This document shows, piece after piece, positions 1 to 8,100 of a stretch of DNA of 9,106 nt (position 1 is the first letter of the stretch; each line of letters begins with the position of its first letter). The notes below the pieces were generated by a model. It saw only the letters and a list, made by a program, of their open reading frames with translations. It was not told where the DNA came from and ran no database searches. The stretch comes from CAZTGZ01 sp964613385 (lineage in GTDB: Bacteria; Bacteroidota; Bacteroidia; NS11-12g; UBA9320), in the NCBI GenBank assembly GCA_964613385.1, contig CAZTGZ010000066.1:1-9106 (forward strand), written 5' to 3'. The translations under genes and the position numbers were made by a program.

Positions 1-314
1 GAGAACAAACGCCTCGTCAGGAGTACCGCAGAGAGGTGCCATCTTCTACGCCTTCGAGAGAATATCGCAGGGAAACTCCGGCTCCTTCCAGGGAACAAAC
101 ACCTCGTCAGGAGTACCGAAGAGAAGTACCATCTTCTAATCCTTCTCAAAATTACAGACGCGAAACACAATCGCCGAGCCGAAATTCACCGCAGGCCCCG
201 CAAAGGTCCTACGAGAACCACAGCCCTTCTCCGTCCCAAAGTCCGGGAAGACAAGGTGGAGGTAGTCAGCCTTCTCAATCCAGACCGGGATCCTCAGGTA
301 GAGGCCCCAGATAA
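1..314 (+). CDS. C-terminal part of a Pro/Ser/Arg-rich repeat protein (5' truncated)
   Basis: The open frame enters from the left edge (first full codon at 3) and ends at TAA 312-314, leaving about 103 residues of the C-terminus. A GTG at 36 is only an internal valine codon inside a repeat, so the true start lies outside the window. The product is low-complexity and almost certainly disordered. It has two 30-residue repeats, each with two YRRE motifs followed by Ser/Pro stretches such as VPSS and PAPSR. The tail is rich in Gly, Ser, Gln and Arg and ends GSSGRGPR. No domain, membrane segment or sorting signal is visible in this part. Basic Pro/Ser/Arg tails of this kind are common on Bacteroidota envelope proteins of unknown function, but I do not recognise this gene. 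It lies 26 bp upstream of the barrel gene in the same direction with no promoter seen between, so the two may be cotranscribed. Confidence 0.75.
   Translation, partial: EQTPRQEYRREVPSSTPSREYRRETPAPSREQTPRQEYRREVPSSNPSQNYRRETQSPSRNSPQAPQRSYENHSPSPSQSPGRQGGGSQPSQSRPGSSGRGPR
3..182 (+). repeat. Two tandem 90-bp coding repeats (30-residue unit)
   Basis: Units at 3-92 and 93-182 align without gaps. Both begin GAACAAAC, followed by [A/G]CCTCGTCAGGAGTACCG. The first halves are nearly identical in DNA, including synonymous positions; the second halves have drifted more. The unit encodes EQTPRQEYRREVPSS, then a second YRRE block. The array may continue upstream of the window. Confidence 0.85.
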
Positions 315-340
315 CATTAACCAATATAAATATTATTCAT

Positions 341-1828
341 ATGAAAAAGATTGCAACCTTAGGGCTAGGGATTGTACTGTGCAGTACTTTGGCCTTAGCT
401 CAGAACGATGTGGATGCCTTGCGCTATTCGTTCATCAAACCGGCATATACCGCTAAAAGTATGTCAGTTGGTGGAGCTGTGGGTGCCTTAGGCGCAGATA
501 TTTCAGCTTCCGGCATCAATCCGGCCGGTATGGCTCAATACAAGAGCGGAGAAGCAGTAATCAGCTTTTCGTTCGATAATATTCTCAATAGTTCAACCTA
601 TCTCGGGCAGGTAAAGGATGAAAATTCATTCAAAGCCAGGGTGCCATCGGTGGGATTGGTGTTTACGCATCGAAAAATGGAAAAAGGGCTTCCGGCTACC
701 AAAGGATGGGTGAATGTGAATTTTGGAATGAATATGGGCCAGATCGCCGATTATAACCGAATTTTATCTTATAGCGGAATCAATTTATCAAATTCTCTAT
801 TGGATTATTTCGCTGAGCGTTCCAATGGTATTGATCCCAATGTACTCAGGGCCAGCGAAGATGAATTCGACAATGGTTTTAATGACGATGAGACCATGGT
901 ATGGGAATCCTATCTCATTGACTATAACGGAAATAATACTTACGTCGCTTCCATCGATCCCATGCATCGTACCATACGCCAAAAAGGCATCATCACCTCA
1001 ACCGGTGGTATGCACGAAATCAATTTCTCATTGGCAGCAAATTACAGCAATAAGCTCTATTTGGGCGGAACATTGAGCATTAAAACGGTGAAGTTTGAAG
1101 AAGACAATAAGTTCACTGAAATAAATGATCCTGCTTCGGCCATAGGTTGGAACAACTATAGTTACGAAAAGCATTTGGAAGTGAGCGGTACAGGGGTTAG
1201 CGGAATCCTGGGATTAATTTACAGACCCGATGACCGAATGAGGTTCGGTGTCTCATATCATACCCCTACAAACTTAAATCTTGAAGACAACTACAGTTCA
1301 AACCTGCAGGCAGTATTTGACAGTGGAAGCGTGTACAACTTCAGATCAAAACAGGGTTTTTACAGTTATGAAATACAAACGCCTTCCAGAACCACATTAA
1401 GCGCGGCATATTTGTTTGGTAAAAAGGGCTTCATTTCGGCCGATTTTGAAGGGGTAAATTACAGTACCATGCGTCTTCGTCCGTCCATTGACGCTTTTGA
1501 AGTGGCCAATGATGTGATCCGCACGAAATATGCACAATCATATAATATGAGACTGGGAGGAGAACTGGTGAGTGATATGCTCCGTTTCAGAGCCGGGTAT
1601 GCATATTATTCAAGTCCTTTCAGAGAAGGTGCTTCAGAACTTAATTCACATGTGATAAGCGCCGGAATGGGAATCAAGGAAAAATCATGGGGCTTGGATC
1701 TTGGCGTGTTGCGCAACATAACCAACGATATGTATCAGCCATACGTACTTAATAACCAGGAGGTTCCGGTTAGTACTAACGTCTGGAGCAATACACGAAT
1801 TGTGCTTTCCTTATCCGGAAATTTTTAA
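341..1828 (+). CDS. Outer-membrane beta-barrel protein of the OmpP1/FadL/TodX family
   Basis: The 495-residue protein has a clear Sec signal peptide (basic MKK, hydrophobic core, cleavage after about residue 20 in LALA-Q). The mature N-terminus has the family signature: DALRYS at 25-30, then SVGGAVGALGADISASGINPAG near 42-63, with the NPAG motif typical of FadL/OmpP1 proteins. The rest is alternating beta-strand sequence (for example RMRFGVSYHTP and RFRAGYAYYSSP) and the chain ends in LSLSGNF, a terminal aromatic residue as expected for BAM-dependent barrels. Length suits the family. Bacteroidota members are often labelled hemin receptor or hydrophobic-compound transporter, but no substrate can be read from sequence. 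PorV, the T9SS shuttle protein, is a related family; this is longer and has the generic OmpP1 N-terminus, so I do not call it PorV. The ATG at 341 places the signal peptide correctly. No TAnnTTTG box lies in the 26-bp gap, which favours cotranscription with the upstream gene. Confidence 0.88.
   Translation: MKKIATLGLGIVLCSTLALAQNDVDALRYSFIKPAYTAKSMSVGGAVGALGADISASGINPAGMAQYKSGEAVISFSFDNILNSSTYLGQVKDENSFKARVPSVGLVFTHRKMEKGLPATKGWVNVNFGMNMGQIADYNRILSYSGINLSNSLLDYFAERSNGIDPNVLRASEDEFDNGFNDDETMVWESYLIDYNGNNTYVASIDPMHRTIRQKGIITSTGGMHEINFSLAANYSNKLYLGGTLSIKTVKFEEDNKFTEINDPASAIGWNNYSYEKHLEVSGTGVSGILGLIYRPDDRMRFGVSYHTPTNLNLEDNYSSNLQAVFDSGSVYNFRSKQGFYSYEIQTPSRTTLSAAYLFGKKGFISADFEGVNYSTMRLRPSIDAFEVANDVIRTKYAQSYNMRLGGELVSDMLRFRAGYAYYSSPFREGASELNSHVISAGMGIKEKSWGLDLGVLRNITNDMYQPYVLNNQEVPVSTNVWSNTRIVLSLSGNF
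1806..1826 (+). terminator. Possible weak intrinsic terminator overlapping the end of the barrel gene
   Basis: TTTCC (1806-1810) and GGAAA (1817-1821) can form a 5-bp stem with a 6-base loop, followed directly by five T residues (1822-1826). The stem has only two G/C pairs, and the element sits inside the last codons because the next gene begins its 3' end one base later. It is the only terminator-like structure seen at this junction. Confidence 0.28.
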
Positions 1829-1829
1829 T

Positions 1830-2486
1830 CTACCGCTGAATCAGGAGCTTATCTCTTTGAATACCGGCAGGCGTATTGGTTTCAAAGTAATAATAGCCGT
1901 TGCTCAGATCACTGACATCTGCACCTGATCGCATGGCTTCCGGACTGAATACCCTCACGAGTTTTCCTTCAGCAGAATAGACCAGGGTATTGCCTCTTGC
2001 AGGGAAATACACTCGATTTGCAGCCGGATTTGGGTAATATCTGAAATCATACATCAGGTTTTGGGTACCCATCATCCAAACGTTTGCACTATAAGTACCA
2101 CTGGTGCGTATGTCGGGGTTTTCTAATGAAAAGATGGTGATATCCAATTCGCCCATTCCACTTTTACTGTATGGATAAAAATGAAAGGAAACATCAAATG
2201 AATCACCGGAAGCAAGTGTAAAATCAGAAGAATCCACGATAACATCGTGACACTGAATATTATCACAAATGGCTGACTCCCATCCGCTTGGCAGGGTATT
2301 TCGCGTTCTTACCCAACGAAAACTGTCTTCATCGGAGCTGTTTTTAAAATTGGCATAGATGGCGACATCAAAATCGTTTGAATAGCCATTGACCAGCTTT
2401 TGATTAGGACCAAGACTAATTTGAGCATAAGAAACAGAGCTCATGAGCCCCAAAAAGCAAAGAAAACTGAGTAAGTGTTTTTTCAT
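1830..2486 (-). CDS. Short secreted protein with T9SS type A sorting domain
   Basis: This 218-residue protein has a signal peptide (MKKHLLSFLCFLGLMSSVSYA, cleavage near 21) and a C-terminal T9SS type A domain at about 149-218. The domain is recognised by YPNPAANRVYF (151-161), a GKLVRVF strand, DVSDLSNGYYYFE (190-202) and the terminal KLLIQR. It should therefore cross the outer membrane by the type IX system, with tail removal and either release or anchoring to anionic lipopolysaccharide. The middle (about 30-140) is beta-rich and contains a close pair of cysteines, C74 and C79, after a PSGW motif (residues 66-69). I have seen this type of middle region in many uncharacterised Bacteroidota T9SS cargo proteins but can give it no function. 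The gene ends in TAG one base from the stop of the convergent barrel gene and diverges from the type B T9SS cargo gene. Confidence 0.87.
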   Translation of the reverse strand: MKKHLLSFLCFLGLMSSVSYAQISLGPNQKLVNGYSNDFDVAIYANFKNSSDEDSFRWVRTRNTLPSGWESAICDNIQCHDVIVDSSDFTLASGDSFDVSFHFYPYSKSGMGELDITIFSLENPDIRTSGTYSANVWMMGTQNLMYDFRYYPNPAANRVYFPARGNTLVYSAEGKLVRVFSPEAMRSGADVSDLSNGYYYFETNTPAGIQRDKLLIQR

Positions 2487-2505
2487 AACGGATTCAAAAT
2501 TATTT

Positions 2506-2513
2506 CAAAAATA
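2506..2513 (-). promoter_or_regulatory. Candidate -7 box for the type A cargo gene
   Basis: The minus strand reads TATTTTTG, an exact match to the Bacteroidota -7 consensus TAnnTTTG, 19 bp upstream of the ATG. A TTG that could be the -33 element ends 15 bp upstream, which is shorter than the usual spacing of about 17-23. A second exact match (TAATTTTG, 2495-2502) lies too close to the start codon to be the more likely choice. Confidence 0.42.
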
Positions 2514-2517
2514 AGGC

Positions 2518-2551
2518 TATGACCGAATCAATGTCTAAGATTTGGGTCATA
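2518..2551. repeat. 7-bp inverted repeat in the divergent cargo-gene intergenic region
   Basis: TATGACC at 2518-2524 and GGTCATA at 2545-2551 are perfect inverse copies separated by 20 bp. They lie immediately upstream of the candidate -7 box of the minus-strand gene and between the two divergent genes. That position would suit an operator, but no regulator is known and the match is short. Confidence 0.35.
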
Positions 2552-2631
2552 ATATGCTTTTTTATCCCTTTTCGTATAGAAAATATGATGAATGACAGTC
2601 TGAAATCATATAATATTGAAAGAATAAAACG

Positions 2632-2639
2632 GAACTTTG
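2632..2639 (+). promoter_or_regulatory. Candidate -7 box for the choice-of-anchor L cargo gene
   Basis: GAACTTTG differs from TAnnTTTG at one position and is followed by CAC, as often seen in Bacteroidota. The nearest TTG upstream (2616-2618) is only 13 bp away, too close for a standard -33 element. If real, transcription starts near 2645 and the leader is very short. This would exclude the TTG codon at 2637 as the translation start. Confidence 0.28.
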
Positions 2640-2654
2640 CACGTTTCGCTGATG

Positions 2655-4556
2655 ATGAAGATTATTTTCCGGGTTAGTATTCTCTTTTTCCTGTTTTTTC
2701 CGGGAGAAGTCTTTGCGCAGTTATCAATTGTCGATAATATCTCTGCCAATACCTTGGTTAAAAATGTTCTGTCAGGTGACGCCGGAATCGAGATAAGGAA
2801 TATTTCCTACAAAGGTTATGACCGAAGTTTGGCCCTGTTCGAGAATGGAAACTCAACGGGTTTAGGGATAGACAAAGGTATTGTATTGTCATCGGGACTT
2901 GCCGTTGGAGCCAGAGGGCCTAATAGTATTGGAACATATACTTCAGGAGCCGGAGGGCCGGGTAGCCAGTTGTTAAACAAATACGCAGGTACATCAACCA
3001 TCGATGCAGCCGAATTGCAATTTGATTTCAAACCACAAGCCTCACAGGTTGTATTTAACTATGTTTTCTCAAGCGAAGAATACATCGAATGGGTGAACAA
3101 AGGTTTCAGCGATATCTTCGGATTTTTTGTTGAAGGTCCGGGAATTACCGGGGAGATGAATGTTGCTCTTGTTCCCGGAACGGGTTTGCCTGTTTCTATT
3201 GATAACATCAATCACATTAAAAATTCCGGATATTTTAAGACCAATAGCATCCCGGGTTCCATCACCTACAAATTTTTACAGCACGATGCACAAACTACGG
3301 TTTTGCAGGCCAGATTGAATTTGATACCATGTGAATGGTATACCATTAAGTTATCGATAGCGGATGTTGGAGATAATAATTGGGATTCATGGGTATTTAT
3401 TGAGGCACAGAGTTTTAAACACGAAACCAGTGTTGGAAAAGATACTTTTTATTGCGATCCGGGATTTAACAAAACGCTGAATGCAGGATATCCGGGCCGG
3501 CGGGTATTGTGGTCGACTTCCGATACAACACAAAGCATAGAGGTGCACGATTATGGAACATATTGGGTAGAGATTTTCACGGATTGTGGGTCATTTAGGG
3601 ATTATATCACCATAAAACCGGCCATATTGCCCTTTAATCTCGGAAATGATACCACCTATTGCGGAGCTATCCCAGATCATAAAATAAGGGTTCCCGGTCC
3701 GGTATTTGAGAAATATCGGTGGAGTAACGGAGATACCACTGCCATTACAACCGTGAACCAACCCGGTGTTTACAGCGTAACGGTATCGAGATATGGGTGT
3801 GAGGAATCAGATACCATTCAGATTGGTTTAAATCCGCTTCCGGATATTAATCTGGGCGCTGATACGGTGCTTTGTTCCGGTGCATCTGTTTCAGTTCTGG
3901 CCGGATCTTCAACATATAGCTATTTGTGGAACGACGGCTCAACGGATGCTTCCCGCATATTTAATCAGAATGGGACCTGGTTTGTTCGGGCAGAAAGTCT
4001 GGGATGTTACAACACAGATACCATTCATATTGCAGTCCGGGAGGATTTTACCTTTGATCTGGGCCCTAAACAAATGGTTAAATGCAGTCGGGATCTCACC
4101 GTATTGGATACCCGTTTGCGAGATACCGGCTTCGTCTTTAAATGGAATAACGGTCACAACGGCCCTTATCTGATTACAGATTTAGGTGGTTTGTATTTTG
4201 TAGATGTTAAAGACGCTCATTGCGATTATTGGCATACGGATAGCCTGCTGCTCATTCAATATGAAGGAGGGGCGCAGTATTTTATGCCCAATGCATTTTC
4301 ACCGAACACGGATGAATTTAACCCGACTTTTGGCCCGGTTCACGCCTTGCACAGTTTAAAATCGTATAAATTGTTGATTTACAACCGCTGGGGCGAATTG
4401 GTGTTTAAATCCGAAACACCCGGAGAAAGATGGGATGGTACCTTTAATGGTTTTCCAGCTGACGCCGGAGTGTATGTATATATCTGCGAAATCAGATCGA
4501 ATTGCCTTCCGGATAATGAGCAATTCAAAAGAGGATCATTTCACCTCATGAGGTAA
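2655..4556 (+). CDS. Secreted choice-of-anchor L protein with Ig/PKD-like modules and T9SS type B (gliding-motility) C-terminal domain
   Basis: The 633-residue protein starts at ATG 2655; ATG 2652 is equally possible, and an in-frame TTG at 2637 is less likely because it puts six extra residues before the signal peptide. Signal peptide 1-21 (FFLFFPGEVFA-Q). Residues about 35-255 form a choice-of-anchor L domain, with GIDKGIVLSSG (71-81), AAELQFDF (118-125), the hallmark VFSSEEY (137-143), FSDIFGFFVEGPG (151-163), VALVPGTGLPVSI (170-182) and LSIADVGDNNWDSWVFIE (233-250). Four Ig/PKD-like modules follow (about 260-325, 327-392, 399-461, 468-536). Each starts with a line like LGxDTxxC and has a second Cys near its end. 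The tail (542-633) is the gliding-motility C-terminal/type B sorting domain: PNAFSPNTDEFNP, LLIYNRWGELVF, WDGTFNG, AGVYVYICEI. It is predicted to be a T9SS-exported, surface-attached, adhesin-like protein; ligand unknown. Confidence 0.9.
   Translation: MKIIFRVSILFFLFFPGEVFAQLSIVDNISANTLVKNVLSGDAGIEIRNISYKGYDRSLALFENGNSTGLGIDKGIVLSSGLAVGARGPNSIGTYTSGAGGPGSQLLNKYAGTSTIDAAELQFDFKPQASQVVFNYVFSSEEYIEWVNKGFSDIFGFFVEGPGITGEMNVALVPGTGLPVSIDNINHIKNSGYFKTNSIPGSITYKFLQHDAQTTVLQARLNLIPCEWYTIKLSIADVGDNNWDSWVFIEAQSFKHETSVGKDTFYCDPGFNKTLNAGYPGRRVLWSTSDTTQSIEVHDYGTYWVEIFTDCGSFRDYITIKPAILPFNLGNDTTYCGAIPDHKIRVPGPVFEKYRWSNGDTTAITTVNQPGVYSVTVSRYGCEESDTIQIGLNPLPDINLGADTVLCSGASVSVLAGSSTYSYLWNDGSTDASRIFNQNGTWFVRAESLGCYNTDTIHIAVREDFTFDLGPKQMVKCSRDLTVLDTRLRDTGFVFKWNNGHNGPYLITDLGGLYFVDVKDAHCDYWHTDSLLLIQYEGGAQYFMPNAFSPNTDEFNPTFGPVHALHSLKSYKLLIYNRWGELVFKSETPGERWDGTFNGFPADAGVYVYICEIRSNCLPDNEQFKRGSFHLMR
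4543..4554. repeat. 12-bp perfect palindrome overlapping a stop codon
   Basis: ACCTCATGAGGT is its own reverse complement. It covers the last codons and the first base of the TAA of the type B cargo gene, a few bases from the convergent nfu stop. A second small dyad, TTCGGC (4567-4572) with GCCGAA (4580-4585) and a 7-base loop, follows inside the end of nfu. Neither is followed by a T-run, so neither is a standard intrinsic terminator. Confidence 0.4.
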
Positions 4557-4557
4557 C

Positions 4558-5115
4558 TTATTCTGCTTCGGCTTCTACGGCCGAAACCTCAGGCACCATT
4601 CTCTTTAACAGATTCTCAATGCCGGCTTTTAAAGTCATGGTGCTAGACGGGCATCCGCTGCATGAACCTTTCATCACAACAGTTACCACTCCTTCCTGAA
4701 AGTCTTTAAAATGAATGGCTCCTCCATCCATTTCAACCGCAGGTTTAACGTGGTCATCCAACAGTTGCTTAATCTTTTTCACTACTTCACTCTCTTCCTC
4801 TGCTGTTAGCTCTTCCTTTTTGGTTACAATCGCTTGTCCGCTTTCCACGTAATCTTTCAGAAATGTTCTGAGTTGTGGGATCAGATCAGACCACTCAAAG
4901 GACGCCTCTTTGGTTATGGAGACAAAATTGTTCATGATGAATACCCCTTTGACAAAAGGAAAATCAAACAATTTTTCTGCCAGTGGGCAATTCTTAACTT
5001 TTGAAGACTCCCTGAAATCAATGCTGTCATTGGGTAAAATCATTTTACTCAAAACAAACTTCATAGATTCAGGATTCGGAGTAGCTTCGCTATAAATATT
5101 GATGAGTTCCTGCAT
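4558..5115 (-). CDS. nfu: Nfu-type Fe-S cluster carrier/scaffold (Nfu_N plus NifU C-terminal domain)
   Basis: The 185-residue cytoplasmic protein has the two-domain layout of NFU1-like proteins. Residues about 5-90 are the Nfu N-terminal domain, recognised by ATPNPESMKF (11-20), CPLAEKLFDFPFVKGVFI (43-60) and FVSITK (64-69). Residues about 110-177 are the NifU C-terminal domain, with VKKIKQLLDDHVKPAVEMDGG and then the cluster-binding pair C152-SG-C155. The family binds a [4Fe-4S] cluster at this CxxC, usually bridged between two monomers, and delivers it to apo-enzymes. The protein ends in an acidic EAEAE. The ATG at 5113-5115 gives the expected N-terminus. It lies 54 bp downstream of the helicase-nuclease gene on the same strand, so it may be cotranscribed with it, although it also has its own candidate promoter. 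Its stop is one base from that of the convergent cargo gene. Confidence 0.93.
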   Translation of the reverse strand: MQELINIYSEATPNPESMKFVLSKMILPNDSIDFRESSKVKNCPLAEKLFDFPFVKGVFIMNNFVSITKEASFEWSDLIPQLRTFLKDYVESGQAIVTKKEELTAEEESEVVKKIKQLLDDHVKPAVEMDGGAIHFKDFQEGVVTVVMKGSCSGCPSSTMTLKAGIENLLKRMVPEVSAVEAEAE

Positions 5116-5138
5116 GATGTTTAGATAATTGGCGCTTA

Positions 5139-5146
5139 CAAAAGTA
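5139..5146 (-). promoter_or_regulatory. Candidate -7 box for nfu
   Basis: The minus strand reads TACTTTTG, an exact match to TAnnTTTG, 23 bp upstream of the nfu ATG and inside the 54-bp gap after the helicase gene. No convincing TTG -33 element is seen at the usual distance. It suggests nfu can be transcribed on its own as well as by read-through. Confidence 0.42.
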
Positions 5147-5169
5147 CAATCAAAGCCATGAATTGTTCA

Positions 5170-8100
5170 TTATAACCCATATTGTCGTACAAAATTGCAC
5201 CAATAACAGGATGGGTCATCGCATCCCTGTGAAAATTCCCTGTTCATTATTTTGGCATAAACCAGCTTAATTTGAGATTCTACGTCTTGAATACCTTCCT
5301 GGGTTACCGGGAAAAAGTGTTTTTGATATACGCCATTTTCATCTGGCTCTACAAAGTCAATTTCCCCGCATGTCATGCTCCAGTCTAAGGTTGGATCTTC
5401 CCGTATAAGTATGGAATAAAACATAGTCTGACGCCAATAATCTCCGCCACTCTGTTGCTTTTCCGGATTTGGTTTATTCAATTTCGATTTGCTGTTGGTA
5501 GGATTACCTGTTTTATAATCGGTGACCATAACTTGTTTGTTGTCAATATCCACCCGATCCAGGACACCTGTAATTGGGATTTCATCAAAAAGTACACTGA
5601 TTTTCTTTTCCGGTGCAAAATGCATGTGTTTTATCCAGCCGGATTCACGATTCATAAAATATCCGGGTAGGTCTTCTTTTCCGCTTTCCAGGAAATCCTT
5701 AAATCCGGATGGCGTGAATCCCGAACGCTGCAAAAACATCTGCTTTTCGAATATCTCGATTATCTGGGGAGTAGATGGTCTCAATCCTTTCATGTAAAAC
5801 TGTGTAAAAACATCTTCCATCAAACCATGAATGGCTGAACCATAAGACATATTCGGGTTTTTAGCCGCAGGAACTCTCAAAACATAATTATAATAGAATG
5901 AAAGCGGGCAACGCAAATACGTGTTGAGATGTGTAACACTAATGGCGTAATTGGAAGGTAAAAGGCCAAATAGCTTTTCCTGAGGAATCTCGCTGATTTC
6001 ATGTTTGCGAAATAAACTCCGTATAAATTGGGTAGTGCGCGCATCAGAACCGGATACATTTTTGATCTCCAGTCCGGTTTCGGCGATAAACCTGGTTGGA
6101 GCCTGTTCTTTTCCTTTAGAATTTTGCCAGGAAAAGGAAATGGTTAAATGCGTTCTGGCGCGGGTTATGGCAACATAAAACAATCGCCTGCTTTCTTCAA
6201 TGGCAAATTCATCTTTTAAATTTGGGAACAGCACTTCCAGATTAAATCTTCCCTGATGTTGATTGCGTTCCCAGTCTGCCTGAGTACAACCGATTACGAA
6301 AACATGATCGAATTCGAGACCCTTGGCTCCATGAGCGGTCATCAGCCGTACGCCATGTTCGTGTCCGTAACTGTATTGCATCGGAATAGGCATTTCATAT
6401 TCGGACATCAACGCAATTGCCTGGAGCAGATTTTTTAAGGAAACATCGTTTCTCCGGCCGGATTCTTCTTTGAAAAAGTCGAAAAGCGTCATAAACGACT
6501 CCAGATTTTTTTCGGATTCACTCTGTTTAAGAATATGCGCCAACAATCCGCTTTCATTCAGAATTTTTTCTGCGAGCATGAGAGGGGTATTGTAATGGGT
6601 CTGCGATATCCAGTCTTCAATCTTTTGAATTACCTGATTGACGCGCTTAACTTCTTCATCAGATATTCCTTCGGGATATTTGGAATCGGCAAGCAATACC
6701 CTTAGCGGAGTGCGATTGGCATGACTGCTATGTTGAAAGCGGGCTAAGGGAAGCGCAGATAACCCAAAGGGTTCAAAATGCAAAACCCTGAACAACAAGT
6801 CTTGGGCACTGAAAGGTTGCTCTGTTTCGAGTTGGATATAATTTAAGAGGTCCAGAAACTGACGTATAAGTGGAAACTCCAATATGTTTTCCTGTTTAAC
6901 CAAATGATAAGGAAGACCGATTTGCCTGAAATGCGTTATCAAATCATCGGCTTGTTTGTGTTTTCGATAAATGATGGCAACTTCAGAACTCTCAATGCCT
7001 TCTTTTAATAGTTGTTCTACGGAATGGGCAATTTCAACAACTTCACTGAAATCATTGGAGTAGCCAAAGATGCGGGGAATCGTGGATTTAGGTAAAATGT
7101 TTGGATTGGCAGCTATTAAGCTTTTGCCCGACAACTCTGATGTATCGACCAGTCTTTGGGTATTGTTTTCTATAACTTTACCTGCCGTATTCAGTATTTC
7201 TTGACCCGAACGATAATTTTCTTTCAGGATAATAGTTTGTAAATGTTGATCATATCGCTGTTTGAAATCTCTGATATTGGTTATTTCAGCACCCTGAAAT
7301 CTATAGATAGTTTGGTCGTCATCGCCGACCACAAACAAGTTTGGGTTTTCTTCCCAATAGCTGCTAAGTTGTTGAATGATATGATATTGTACCGCATTGG
7401 TGTCTTGAAACTCATCAACGAGAATATAGAGATATTGCTCCTGATATCTGAGAAGTTTTTCCGGGTAGTTTTTAAACAGCTCAATTACCCATGAGATCAT
7501 ATCGTTAAAATCATATCTCTCTTTGGCGTCTAATTTCTGTTTGTAAACACTCAACAATTCTGCTGCTGAAGTGAGGTGATCCAATCTCTTTCGCAAATCG
7601 TCAATTTCTCTGGTTTTTAAATCACCTTTTTTAAAATTGGCGCCATTTCTTTGGTAATAAAAAGTTGGATCTGATAATGCGTCATTTAGTTTGAGTTCGC
7701 ATTTTTTCCGGATTAAGGACAGATCAATTTCTTCTTTTTTCATCAGGTCGAAAAGACGCAATAAGTCAAAGACAGATGAGTACTTTTTACCTTTAATCTT
7801 TTTTAACGGATGAGTGATTGGAAGTTCATCCAAAATTTCACGGGCTATTTCGTGTTTTTCAATATCTGAAACCGGCTCATATAATATATAGGAGTAGACA
7901 TCCTTGTTTTCTGAAATTACTTTATGACAAAAAGAATGAAAAGTATGTATTTGAACCCGATAAGCAGCCGGGCCAATAAATCGGGTGAGTCTATCGCGCA
8001 TGGCATGGCTCCCGGCTTCAGTAAATGTAAGACAAAGGATGTTTTCGGGATTGGCATCTGTGGCCAGCAAGATGTTGGCAATTCGGGCAGCCAGAATTTG

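Noticed and set aside
36..38. GTG at 36 as a start codon
   Set aside because: It encodes the valine of the first YRREV motif; the frame is open to the left edge and the second repeat has the same valine as GTA.
341..1828. PorV (T9SS shuttle protein) identity for the barrel gene
   Set aside because: PorV is a related but shorter family with a different mature N-terminus. The DALRYS...NPAG start fits generic OmpP1/FadL members.
2637..2654. TTG at 2637 as the start of the type B cargo gene
   Set aside because: It overlaps the best -7-like box and adds residues (MHVSLM) before a signal peptide that is complete from the ATG at 2655 or 2652.
4567..4585. TTCGGC/GCCGAA hairpin as a terminator of the type B cargo gene
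   Set aside because: A 6-bp stem forms, but no T-run follows in either direction and it lies inside the nfu coding end.
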